Of a stretch of DNA of 64,000 nucleotides, positions 35,729 through 43,588 are shown piece by piece (position 1 is the first letter of the stretch; each line of letters starts with the position of its first letter). The notes below the pieces were generated by a model. That model had not been told where the DNA came from. It saw only the letters and a program-made list of their open reading frames with translations, and did not search any database. The translations under genes and the position numbers were made by a program. The stretch covers positions 1 to 64,000 of the forward strand of contig JALGXW010000009.1 of the NCBI GenBank assembly GCA_029821875.1, in the 5' to 3' direction. This DNA comes from Candidatus Hebobacterum abditum (GTDB taxonomy: Bacteria > Armatimonadota > Hebobacteria > Hebobacterales > Hebobacteraceae).

Positions 35729-35750
35729 TCGCAGTGAAACGCGAGCCATG
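35729..35750 (+). repeat. Dispersed 'SRRNASY' repeat, copy iv (imperfect)
   Basis: TCGTCGCAGTGAAACGCGAG differs from the reverse complement of 25741-25762 at three bases, and the flank CCATGGGCTCAC matches CCATGAGCCCAC of copy ii. The palindrome is damaged here. Confidence 0.4.
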
Positions 35751-35827
35751 GGCTCACTCTACGAGGCGGCCTTCAGAGTGGTCTCATGGGCCCCTGACAC
35801 ATGCAAGCGGCGCGATGTCAGGCCGAC

Positions 35828-35851
35828 TTGACGTGCCCCCCTACAGGGACA
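35828..35851. repeat. IS-terminus-like repeat, copy c
   Basis: TTGACGTGCCC...TACAGGGACA matches the 80-104 motif at both ends, and the preceding GCGCGATGTCAG also occurs at 3-14. It probably marks the right end of a lost insertion sequence. Confidence 0.4.
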
Positions 35852-35887
35852 GGCTGTCCTGCGGGTCCTCGAAATGCCCAGTTCGCC

Positions 35888-37201
35888 TCACGATGTGACG
35901 TCTGATAGTGCCTCGGCGAGTATCGCCAGGCCTTTGGAGACGTCGTCGCCCGAGACCATCATAGGCGGCGCGAGGCGCAGGACGTTGCCGTACAGGCCAC
36001 CCTTCCCGACGAGGAGCCCTCGTGCCTTCGTGGCCTCCATGAGTCGCACGGCGGCGTCGGGGTCGGGAGTGCGATCCCCGCCGGCCTCGTCAACGACGAG
36101 CTCAATGCCCTGCATGAGGCCCATCCCCCGCACGTCGCCGACGAGCCTTGGGAAGTCGGCCTTCAGGGAGACGAGACCCTCTCGGAGCGCCGTCCCAACC
36201 TCGTCGACGTGAGCGGGGAGGGAGTGGTCCTGAATGTAGTCGAATGTCGCACACCCCGCGGCGCAGGCGACGGGGTTGCCACCGAAGGTCGAGATAGTCA
36301 GGCCGGTGATGGAGGAGGCCACCTCCGGCCGGGTGACGGTCGCGCCAAGCGGCAAGCCGTTGGCGATGCCCTTGGCCATGGTCATCACATCTGGCACGAC
36401 GCCGAAGTGCTCGGCGCCCCACATCTTCTGGCCGGTCCGGCCCAGGCCGGTCTGCACTTCGTCGCTAATGAAGAGGCCCCCGTGCTGGCGCACGATATCC
36501 ACGGCGACCTCGAAGTACCCGGGGGGTGGGGTGACGAAGCCGCCGACGCCGAGGATGGGCTCGGCGATGAAGGCCGCCACCTCTCCCGCGGTGGTCGTCC
36601 TGATGAGTTGCTCAATGTCCCTCGCACACCTGAGGTCGCAGTTGGGATAGGTCAGCCCCAGGTCGCAGCGGTAGCAGTAGGGCGCGTGGGCGTGACGGAC
36701 GAAGGGAAGCGTCATGGCGGCCGTGCGCCAGGGAGCGTGGGCCGTCAGCGACTGCGCGAGGTAGGAGCGGCCGCTATAGCAGTGCCGCAGAGCGATGACC
36801 TCCAGGCGTCCCGTATGTGCCTGGCATACCATGACCGCCGTCTCATCGGCATCGGTGCCGCTCGAGGTGAAGAAAGTCTGGTCGAGGCCGCCAGGGCAGG
36901 AATGGGCAATCCGCTCTGCGAGCCGGACCACCGGTGCTGAGGGGTAGAGGGTCGAGCTGTGAACGATACGGTCCACCTGATCGTGAACGGCGCGTGTGAT
37001 CTCCGGGACGCGATGCCCAATGCTGGTGGTCAGTATCCCGCCAAAGAAATCGAGGTACTCACGGCCGTCCAGGTCCTTGACCCGGACCCCCTCGCCCTCG
37101 GCGAGGACAACAGGCTCCTCGTAGTAGGTGATGGTGCAGGGCCACATGTGGTCGTGTTGGAGTCTCCGAACATCGTGCGAGTTCACTTTCTCATTCCCCA
37201 T
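35888..37201 (-). CDS. Class-III pyridoxal-phosphate aminotransferase (AGXT2/GABA-transaminase type)
   Basis: A 437-residue transaminase. The open frame extends to 37432, but the first 77 codons overlap the neighbouring gene and look random, so I start at ATG 37201; GTG 37186 is possible. Landmarks are 'YLDFFGGILTTSIGH', 'FFTSSGTDADETAVM', 'AAFIAEPILGVGGFVTPP', 'LFISDEVQTGLGRTG' with the PLP-nitrogen Asp, and the Schiff-base Lys in 'TMAKGIANGLPLGA'. Such enzymes transfer the amino group of beta-alanine, 3-aminoisobutyrate or 4-aminobutyrate, giving a semialdehyde. The adjacent mmsA-type gene would consume that product, making beta-alanine or 3-aminoisobutyrate a sensible substrate. Confidence 0.87.
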   Translation of the reverse strand: MGNEKVNSHDVRRLQHDHMWPCTITYYEEPVVLAEGEGVRVKDLDGREYLDFFGGILTTSIGHRVPEITRAVHDQVDRIVHSSTLYPSAPVVRLAERIAHSCPGGLDQTFFTSSGTDADETAVMVCQAHTGRLEVIALRHCYSGRSYLAQSLTAHAPWRTAAMTLPFVRHAHAPYCYRCDLGLTYPNCDLRCARDIEQLIRTTTAGEVAAFIAEPILGVGGFVTPPPGYFEVAVDIVRQHGGLFISDEVQTGLGRTGQKMWGAEHFGVVPDVMTMAKGIANGLPLGATVTRPEVASSITGLTISTFGGNPVACAAGCATFDYIQDHSLPAHVDEVGTALREGLVSLKADFPRLVGDVRGMGLMQGIELVVDEAGGDRTPDPDAAVRLMEATKARGLLVGKGGLYGNVLRLAPPMMVSGDDVSKGLAILAEALSDVTS

Positions 37202-37235
37202 TCCCGCTGGGTCACGTGCAGAACATCTGACCGGG

Positions 37236-37676
37236 TCATCCAGGATGTCCCCCGGTCGCCTGGCGCAGGCGCGCGGCGCGCCCGGCGTGAACGTCGGCGG
37301 CTCTGCTGAGACTTCTGCCCGCTTCGGGGACGGGCATCTGTTCCGCGGCATCGCGGTAGTAACGCGCGATCGTCGCTTCCGCCTCGAGAGCGCGCGTGAA
37401 GAGAGCATCGTGGGTGATCTCGCCGGCCTCATCGAGAGCGATCACATAGTCGGCGGGGTCGAGCCCTGGGATGGGCTCCAGCAGCATCTCGTTCACTTGC
37501 TCGCGGCGAACCCGCTCCAGCCTGCCGGACAGAGCGCGGGTCTCCTCGCCAAGGTCACCGAGGAGGGTCTTTGCGGCTCCCTCCCTTGCGGACTGCGCGG
37601 CCTGCTCGTAGAATGCCGCGAGCGACTCCTCGAGCTGAACGGCCGCAGTCACCAGCGCGCCAAATGTCCTCAGCAT
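37236..37676 (-). CDS. Ferritin/rubrerythrin-like four-helix protein
   Basis: A 146-residue, mostly helical protein starting at ATG 37676, seven bases downstream of the mmsA stop. Two repeats of the ferritin-like pattern are visible: 'VQLEESLAAFYEQAAQ' with 'LGEETRALSGRLERV', and 'ALEAEATIARYYRDAA' with 'LSRAADVHAGRAARL'. These give Glu, Glu-x-x-x-x-Tyr and a Glu/His candidate set for a di-iron or degenerate site; the second E-x-x-H is poor ('DVHAGR'), so iron binding is uncertain. Its place between dehydrogenase and aminotransferase suggests co-expression. Exact role unknown. Confidence 0.65.
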   Translation of the reverse strand: MLRTFGALVTAAVQLEESLAAFYEQAAQSAREGAAKTLLGDLGEETRALSGRLERVRREQVNEMLLEPIPGLDPADYVIALDEAGEITHDALFTRALEAEATIARYYRDAAEQMPVPEAGRSLSRAADVHAGRAARLRQATGGHPG

Positions 37677-37683
37677 GATGCCC

Positions 37684-39132
37684 TCACCAGCGCGAGATGA
37701 CGACCTTCTTCTCGGTGAAGAAGTCGACAGCATCCTGACCCTGGCCGTGGAGGTCGCCGAAGAAAGACTCCTTCGTGCCGCCGAAGGGGAAGAACGCCAT
37801 GGCCGCCACCACTCCGACGTTGATCCCGATGTTGCCGCATCTCACCCGGTACTTGAATTCTCGCGCGGCCGCGCCGCTGGAGGTGTAGATGGAGGCCGCG
37901 TTGCCATATGGGTTCCGGTCGATGATGTCGAGCGCTTCAGAGAGGTCACCGACACGCATCAGGGAGGGGACGGGCCCGAAGATCTCCTCCTTCGCGATGC
38001 TCATGTCCGGGTGGACGTCGTCAAGGATGGTCGGCCCGAGGAAGTACCCTCTCTCGCAGCCTTCGACCGACACAGCGCGGCCGTCCAGAATCAGTCTCGC
38101 CCCTTCTTTGAGGCCGGCCTCGATGTGGGCGAGCACTCGCTCCCTGTGCTGCTGGGAGATGACCGGCCCCATCTGGACCGTCTCGTCCATCGGGTTGCCG
38201 ACGGTCAGGTCACGCGCGGCGGCGGTGAAGCGCTCCTTGAGCGGCTCGTAGACATCGCCGACGGCCACCAGGACGCTCCCCGCCAGGCAGCGCTCACCTG
38301 CGCAGCCGAAGAAGGAGGTGATGAGCCCCGGCACGGCTCGGCCGAGATCGGCGTCGGGCATGACGACGATGAAGTTCTTCGCTCCGGCCTGGCACTGGGC
38401 CCTCTTCCCCTGCGCAGACGCCTTCGCGTAGATGTGGCGCGCCACGGGTGTGGAGGTAACCGCGGAGACGCCGACGATAGAGGGATGCTCGACGAGCGCC
38501 TCGACGGCCTCTCTCCCACCGTGGACAAGGTTGATGACGCCGGGAGGGAGGTCGAGCTCGTGGAGTAGCTCGAAGATCCGCTGCTGAGAGAACGGCACCT
38601 GTTCCGACGGCTTGATGACATAGGTGTTTCCGGTGGCGAGCGCGTAGGGCGAAAACCACCAGGGCACCATCGCTGGGAAGTTGAACGGGGCGATGCAGGC
38701 GAACACGCCCATCGGCTGTCGCACCACCTCCTCGTCGATGCCCCTTGCCACATCCTCGAGGTTGCGGCCCATCATGAGGGACGGTGTGCCGGCTGCGACT
38801 TCGATGTTCTCGATGGTGCGGCGCATCTCCCCGCGGGCTTCGTCGAGTGTCTTGCCTTCCTCGAGAACGATCGTGCGTGCCAGATCCTCGTAGTTCTCCT
38901 CCATCAGTTCTCTGAGCCGGAACAGGTACTGGATCCTGACCACAGGCGGGGTCTCCCGCCACTCCTCGAAGGCGTCGGACGCCGCCTGAGCAGCAGCCTC
39001 TACCTCCTTGCTGCTGGACAACGGAACCTGTCCGATGACCTCGTCGGTGCTGGGGTCGCGGACGTCCAGGCGCTCCGCCGCCGAATCGCACCATTTGCCG
39101 CCGATGTAGTTCCTGGCCATGTCCCTGCTCAT
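37684..39132 (-). CDS. mmsA: Methylmalonate-semialdehyde dehydrogenase (CoA-acylating)
   Basis: A 482-residue aldehyde dehydrogenase of the MMSDH branch. It has 'NYIGGKWCDS' at the start, 'FACIAPFNFPAMVPWW', 'YVIKPSEQVP', 'INLVHGG' and the catalytic Cys282 in 'FFGCAGERCLAGS', with 'FPFGGTKESFFGDLHGQG' near the C-terminus, a tail specific to this subgroup. The enzyme oxidises methylmalonate or malonate semialdehyde with NAD and CoA to propionyl- or acetyl-CoA, in valine, pyrimidine or inositol breakdown. GAGGAG lies 8 bases before ATG 39132. First gene of a three-gene minus-strand operon with the ferritin-like and aminotransferase genes. Confidence 0.92.
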   Translation of the reverse strand: MSRDMARNYIGGKWCDSAAERLDVRDPSTDEVIGQVPLSSSKEVEAAAQAASDAFEEWRETPPVVRIQYLFRLRELMEENYEDLARTIVLEEGKTLDEARGEMRRTIENIEVAAGTPSLMMGRNLEDVARGIDEEVVRQPMGVFACIAPFNFPAMVPWWFSPYALATGNTYVIKPSEQVPFSQQRIFELLHELDLPPGVINLVHGGREAVEALVEHPSIVGVSAVTSTPVARHIYAKASAQGKRAQCQAGAKNFIVVMPDADLGRAVPGLITSFFGCAGERCLAGSVLVAVGDVYEPLKERFTAAARDLTVGNPMDETVQMGPVISQQHRERVLAHIEAGLKEGARLILDGRAVSVEGCERGYFLGPTILDDVHPDMSIAKEEIFGPVPSLMRVGDLSEALDIIDRNPYGNAASIYTSSGAAAREFKYRVRCGNIGINVGVVAAMAFFPFGGTKESFFGDLHGQGQDAVDFFTEKKVVISRW

Positions 39133-39162
39133 GCCTAAGACTCCTCTGGGTAAGTCCTTCCA

Positions 39163-39880
39163 GACTGGTTAATTCGGCTTGGCGCCGCTAGTCCTTGCTG
39201 GCAGACCGGAAGATCTGGTCCAGTGGTCGCGCTGCCCCGAAGCCACTGGGTGCGGTTGAGCTACCGTGGGTCGTTGTCTTGCGCTCGTGAGAGTGCTCCC
39301 GCAGCGACGATAGGTGGCCATCACCTCGTACCCGCGCCGACATCCAGGCAGGCACGCCTCGCGATCACACATATGCTCAGGATGTCTCTGGCCTGCTGTC
39401 TGCGAGCGGCAATGCTCTCAGATTCTGAAACAGTCAGAGGAGTGGCGCAAGCCTTGAGGCCCGTCAGGCCGGTCTCATGGCCGCTGACGACATACACCTG
39501 CGCGGGCAACTCCGAGAAAGCAGTCAGGTCCACCGCCAACGAGACTTCGGCGGTTCCTCGGTTGGTGACCACCAACATCAGCGTGCTGCGGTCTGGGCCG
39601 AGGGCAGCGAATGGCTGCCCCCTCAACTGGGTGCCTGAGAGGTCGCCGCCCTGGCCTAGGGCGTCTTTCCCTCGCCCCGCACTTGGCGCGACGTCCCACC
39701 TGTAGAGCTTAGGCCCCCCTGAGACCACGGCTCGTTCTTCCCTCTCAATCCGACATGGGTACACTCGCCCTCCGCGAGGAGCACCCTGGGGGCTGCAGAA
39801 GTGTGATCCACCTGGATCAACATCGGGCAGCACGCCGTAAGCGACAGCGCGAACATGGCGAGTGGTACGGTTGAGGGCGC
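39163..39880 (-). pseudogene. Possible decayed secreted protein gene
   Basis: On the minus strand a frame with ATG near 39856 begins 'MFALSLTACCPM'. After an apparent shift another frame reads 'GPKLYRWDVAPSAGRG' and 'ALGPDRSTLMLVVTNRG', then 'VDLTAFSELPAQVYVVSGHE'. The latter resembles the C-terminal beta-sandwich of glycoside hydrolases ('LxLMVVNRG...V'). No catalytic domain fits in the space. Fragmented frames suggest a remnant; chance similarity is possible. Nothing else is visible between mmsA and the DUF6785 gene. Confidence 0.3.
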
Positions 39881-39886
39881 AGCTCA

Positions 39887-41896
39887 GTGACCGATGACGG
39901 TGGTCCGTCCGATGTCGGGCAGGATGCGCCTCTGACCCCGCGTCGAGCGGGCGCGAACCAGGTCTCGTTCCGCGCCATCCTGCTGGGCACACTGGTGACC
40001 ATGGCGGTGGCGGTGGTCGTCCCCTACACCGCCTACGTCAGCGCCACCTGGGGCTATGGATGGGGTACGCTCCCGAACGGCCCGGTCGTGATCGCCTTCG
40101 TGCTGGTGGCGATCAACGGACTAGCGGCGCGACTGCGGCCGGCCAGGGCGCTCACGCGCGCCGATGTGCTCGTCATCTACAGCATCCTCTCCATCGCCGC
40201 GGCCCTGATCGTGGTGCACGTCCCATACACGATCGGCCTCACTGCCTACCCCCTCTACCGAGCGCGCAACGAGTACGGATGGGACGTCATCCTGCCCCAC
40301 ATCCCGACCTGGCTGCAGCCCCGCAACCCGGACAGGATTCTCTGGTTCTGGGAGGGCGCGCCCCAGGGCGTCCCCATACCATGGATGGATTGGCTCGTCC
40401 CGCTGACAGCCTGGGCCGGCTTCGCCCTCGCCCTGTTCGTGGCCATGCTCTGCCTGGGGGCGTTGCTCAGCCGGGACTGGGTCGAGCGACAAAGGCTCAC
40501 CTTCCCGCTCACCCAGATTCCATTGGCGATGGTAGGAGATGGAGCGGACCCCACGGTGTCCAGGAGCGCGTTCCGGCTCAGCGCCTTCTGGATCGGGTTC
40601 CTGCCCTGCAGCGTCCTGGTGATCTTCGCTTGGCTGCACGGCGTCTTCCCGGCCGTTCCAGCTCTTCCCCGCGACTTCCCAATCGGCCAGAGCTTCGCCG
40701 GCGCCGGTCTTCCCTGGAGCGCTTTGTCCGATATGACCGTGCGGATTTCACCGGCCGTCATCGGCATCATGGCTCTCGTCCCAGGCGAGGTCTCCTTCAG
40801 CGTGTGGGCCTTCTACTTGATCTACCGACTCTACCTCGTGGTCTGCGGCGGCTTCGGGATCCCGCCCTACGGCGGGGGCTTTGGGTTCGCCCCCCGCGCC
40901 TTCTTCGAGCACGCGGGAGCTGGCGGTTTCATCGTGATCAGCGCCCTCGCGCTTTACCGGTCGCGCGACGCCTTCGCCGCGGGCTTCCGGCGCCTGCTTC
41001 GCAGACCATCAACGTTCGGGGACCCGAACGCGCCGATGGCCAACACCACGGCCGTACTGGGGCTCATAGCGGCGAACGGCTTCATGCTCTGGTGGGCTCT
41101 CCACGCCGGGATGTCCTGGTGGAGCTACGGTCTCATCATGTTCGTCTTCTACGCCTCAATGATCGGAACGGCGCGGCTGACCGCGGCCGCCGGATTGCTG
41201 CAGCACATGCCTCCCGTCTATCCTCGCGCCACCGTGGTGCACATGCTAGGCGCCAGGCCCCTCGGCCTCAGCTCGACAATGGGCTACTCCCTGCTCGAGA
41301 TGGGATACATGCAGGCCCCGATGAACTTCGGCCTCAACTACATCATGAACAGCTACAAGCTGTTCCACGGCGAGCGAATGCGCGCCCGAGGGTTCCCGCT
41401 GGGCGTGGCCATCGCCACCGTGGGGGTATTCGCCGCCTGCAGTGTCGGTGTGCTCTGGGCCGGCCATCGCTACGGCGCAATCAACTTCGCCTGCTGGCCT
41501 GTCACCGCCGTTCCAACCTGCGCCTTTCGCCAGTTCAGCACCAGCTTCACGTCGCCGGAGACCCCGGACAACTGGCTGCGGGCGGCGATGGTGGTGGGCG
41601 GGGGAGTCACGGTGCTGCTGTCCTGGTTCAGTGCCCACTTCGCCTCCTGGCCATTCAGCCCCATAGGCTTCGTCATTGCCAGCGTCATGCATACGAATCG
41701 TGACGTCTGGGCAAACGCGCTTCTCGGGTGGCTACTGGCGGCCGTGATCCGCAGGTACGGCGGGCTGAGGCTATACCGTCGGCTGCTCCCTGCCTTCGTG
41801 GGGCTGGTGCTCGGCCACTACTTGACGGACGCCGCGATGTCCCTGTTCTGCACCCTCTTCCTGGGAGCCAGGGGCGTGACCACGATTGTGCCGTGA
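39887..41896 (+). CDS. DUF6785/DUF6784 polytopic membrane protein, subfamily A
   Basis: A 669-residue membrane protein with the same landmarks as the 2228 and 27485 copies: 'VSFRAILLGTLV', 'YPLYRARNEYGWDVILPHIPTWL', 'DWVERQRLTFPLTQIPLAMV', 'GLPWSALSDMTVRISPAVIGIMALVP', 'WWALHAGMSWWSY' and 'IRRYGGLRLYRRLLPAFVGLVLGHYL' pieces. GTG start preceded by GAGGG. This is the only subfamily A copy without a prepilin-like neighbour. A serine hydrolase follows 443 bases downstream. Confidence 0.85.
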   Translation: MTDDGGPSDVGQDAPLTPRRAGANQVSFRAILLGTLVTMAVAVVVPYTAYVSATWGYGWGTLPNGPVVIAFVLVAINGLAARLRPARALTRADVLVIYSILSIAAALIVVHVPYTIGLTAYPLYRARNEYGWDVILPHIPTWLQPRNPDRILWFWEGAPQGVPIPWMDWLVPLTAWAGFALALFVAMLCLGALLSRDWVERQRLTFPLTQIPLAMVGDGADPTVSRSAFRLSAFWIGFLPCSVLVIFAWLHGVFPAVPALPRDFPIGQSFAGAGLPWSALSDMTVRISPAVIGIMALVPGEVSFSVWAFYLIYRLYLVVCGGFGIPPYGGGFGFAPRAFFEHAGAGGFIVISALALYRSRDAFAAGFRRLLRRPSTFGDPNAPMANTTAVLGLIAANGFMLWWALHAGMSWWSYGLIMFVFYASMIGTARLTAAAGLLQHMPPVYPRATVVHMLGARPLGLSSTMGYSLLEMGYMQAPMNFGLNYIMNSYKLFHGERMRARGFPLGVAIATVGVFAACSVGVLWAGHRYGAINFACWPVTAVPTCAFRQFSTSFTSPETPDNWLRAAMVVGGGVTVLLSWFSAHFASWPFSPIGFVIASVMHTNRDVWANALLGWLLAAVIRRYGGLRLYRRLLPAFVGLVLGHYLTDAAMSLFCTLFLGARGVTTIVP

Positions 41897-42339
41897 TAGC
41901 TGCCGGGCTTCGCCACATGTCTTGACTGGCGAAACTCAGGCAACCCCGCGGGGGCCCGACAGAGCCACTCAATACCCAGCGGCCGCCAATTCAACGCAAG
42001 CCAGTTGCCGCGGTTACCGACCCCTGAGACCGCTCTGACCTTGCTGTGACGGTGTTTCTGGCGTGCCGTGCGCATCCTGCGTCGCTGTCCGACCACACCG
42101 CGGTGGACGCACCGAGAAACAGGACTGCATCGGCCCCCACACAGTTGTTCGTCGCGTCGAAACGCGAGTTACAGGCCTAGACGGAGTATCCTCTGCATCG
42201 GTCTCACGGTCGCCCACTTCTTGAGCTCCCAGGAGTCCACGAGCACGAGACGCCTCGGACGACAGGTAGCCTGCTGTGCGATGACGAATGGCTTCCGCGC
42301 GCACGTCCATTTCAGACGCTCTCGGGGAGAAGTTTCGCC
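41897..42339. other. Intergenic region with repeat copy iii
   Basis: No gene. The repeat at 42060-42223 fills much of it; the last 100 bases presumably carry the promoter of the serine hydrolase. Confidence 0.4.
42060..42223 (+). repeat. Dispersed 'SRRNASY' repeat, copy iii (longest)
   Basis: This copy shares its left part (42060-42168) with the reverse complement of 25740-25830 and its right part (42152-42223) with the reverse complement of 16290-16365. It thus links the other copies into one element of about 160 bases. The palindromic core is at 42152-42167. Confidence 0.5.
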
Positions 42340-43389
42340 ATGTCGACCACAGCTTCACACTTCCCAGGGGATGAATGGGAGACTCGTCCGGCACCCGAGC
42401 TTGGCTTCGATCCGGAGAAGCTGGCAGCAGCACATCGCAAGCTGGCCGAAGTGGTGGGACCCGAAGGGCCCTACCGTGCCTGCGTGGTCAGGAATGGCCA
42501 CATAGCGGCGGAGTGGAATGCGGGCGTCGAAGTTGACGAGCGCATCGAAATCGCCTCGGCCCAGAAGAGCGTGTACTCGTGTCTGCTTGGGATCGCCATC
42601 GGGGAGGGCAAGATCCCCTCGGCAGATGCCCTTGCGTGTGACTACTACCCGGAGATGCTCGAGGTCCCAGAGGGAACCGGACCGAAGCCCAACCGCAGCA
42701 ACAAGCCAGAGGACGCGCAAATCACGTTCCGACACCTCATCACGAACACGAGCGGGTACCTGAAACCGGGCGAGCGCCCCGGGGAGCAGTACCACTACCA
42801 GAGCTTCGGCATGTGCATCCTGATGCACGCGATCGGGAAGGTGTATGGGGTGTACGATTCCTCAGATCCCGAGGGCTCCGCGGGGGAGGGCGAGCTGATT
42901 CGGGAGAAGATTCGGGATAAGATTGGCGCCTCCTGGACATGGTCATGGGGGAACTTCGATCTGCCCCCCGAGGCCAGAATGGGCATCTACGGATACCATA
43001 CAAAGCTATCCATGACCACGCGTGACATGTGCCGACTGGGCTGGCTTTGGCGCAACTTCGGGAACTGGGAGGGGCGCCAGGTCGTACCCGAGGAGTGGCT
43101 GCGGGAGGCCACCGTTGCCGCACGGATTGCCAGTCAGCAGTCCTCATCTGACCCACTCACTCACGGCAGCCGGGCCTATGGCCATGGATTCTGGTGCAAT
43201 GATGAGGGACAGCTCTGGCCGGACTTCCCCAGGGATAGCTTCGCGGCGGCCGGCGCGTGGAACAGGCTCATCTGGGTGTGCCCCAGCCTGGACTTGGTGG
43301 TCGCCCAGAATCCCGGCATCCGCGCCCAACGACCTGTCCTCGAGACGCGAGTGTTGAACTGGGTGCTTGACGCCCTGACCATGCCCTAG
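42340..43389 (+). CDS. Serine hydrolase, beta-lactamase fold, copy 2
   Basis: A 349-residue class C beta-lactamase-type protein. Ser73-x-x-Lys76 is in 'IASAQKSVYS', and Tyr153-x-Ser155 ('YHYQSFG') is the second motif. The third-motif region is 'SFAAAGAWNRLIWVCPSLDLVV', where G-A-W replaces the usual H/K-x-G, as in esterase-like members. No signal peptide. It differs from the 21209 protein in length and lacks the C-terminal lipocalin-like domain. The start follows GGGGAGAAG. The substrate could be an ester or amide released during glycan breakdown; this is not shown by sequence. Confidence 0.82.
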   Translation: MSTTASHFPGDEWETRPAPELGFDPEKLAAAHRKLAEVVGPEGPYRACVVRNGHIAAEWNAGVEVDERIEIASAQKSVYSCLLGIAIGEGKIPSADALACDYYPEMLEVPEGTGPKPNRSNKPEDAQITFRHLITNTSGYLKPGERPGEQYHYQSFGMCILMHAIGKVYGVYDSSDPEGSAGEGELIREKIRDKIGASWTWSWGNFDLPPEARMGIYGYHTKLSMTTRDMCRLGWLWRNFGNWEGRQVVPEEWLREATVAARIASQQSSSDPLTHGSRAYGHGFWCNDEGQLWPDFPRDSFAAAGAWNRLIWVCPSLDLVVAQNPGIRAQRPVLETRVLNWVLDALTMP

Positions 43390-43588
43390 TCGTCCCTTCC
43401 CAGCCTGGAGCACGTTACATTCCCCGCGCGCGCACGAGCACTGACCCCATCTCGCCGCCAGGCCAGGCTACTGACCGCCGCGTCGAACCGCCGTGAGGAC
43501 GAGTTGGCCTCTTCGCGCAGGTGAGTCCTCACACTGTCCAGAAGCACAGGCCAATTCGCAGATGACAGAGCAGAGGAGGAGGTATGGG

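Larger units (their letters stand above)
35537..35887. other. Convergent gap with repeat and IS-end-like motif
   Basis: Lies between the 3' ends of the GH32 gene and the minus-strand aminotransferase. It carries the imperfect repeat copy at 35729-35750 and the IS-end-like motif at 35828-35851. No terminator with a T run is obvious. Confidence 0.4.

Noticed and set aside
33785..35749. A 654-codon open frame on the minus strand
   Set aside because: It lies exactly opposite the GH32 gene, is rich in Arg, Gly, Val and Pro typical of antisense frames in high-GC DNA, and shows no family signature.
37202..37432. Upstream extension of the aminotransferase frame
   Set aside because: It overlaps the ferritin-like gene, is Arg/Pro-rich and does not match the conserved aminotransferase N-terminus, so the later ATG is used.
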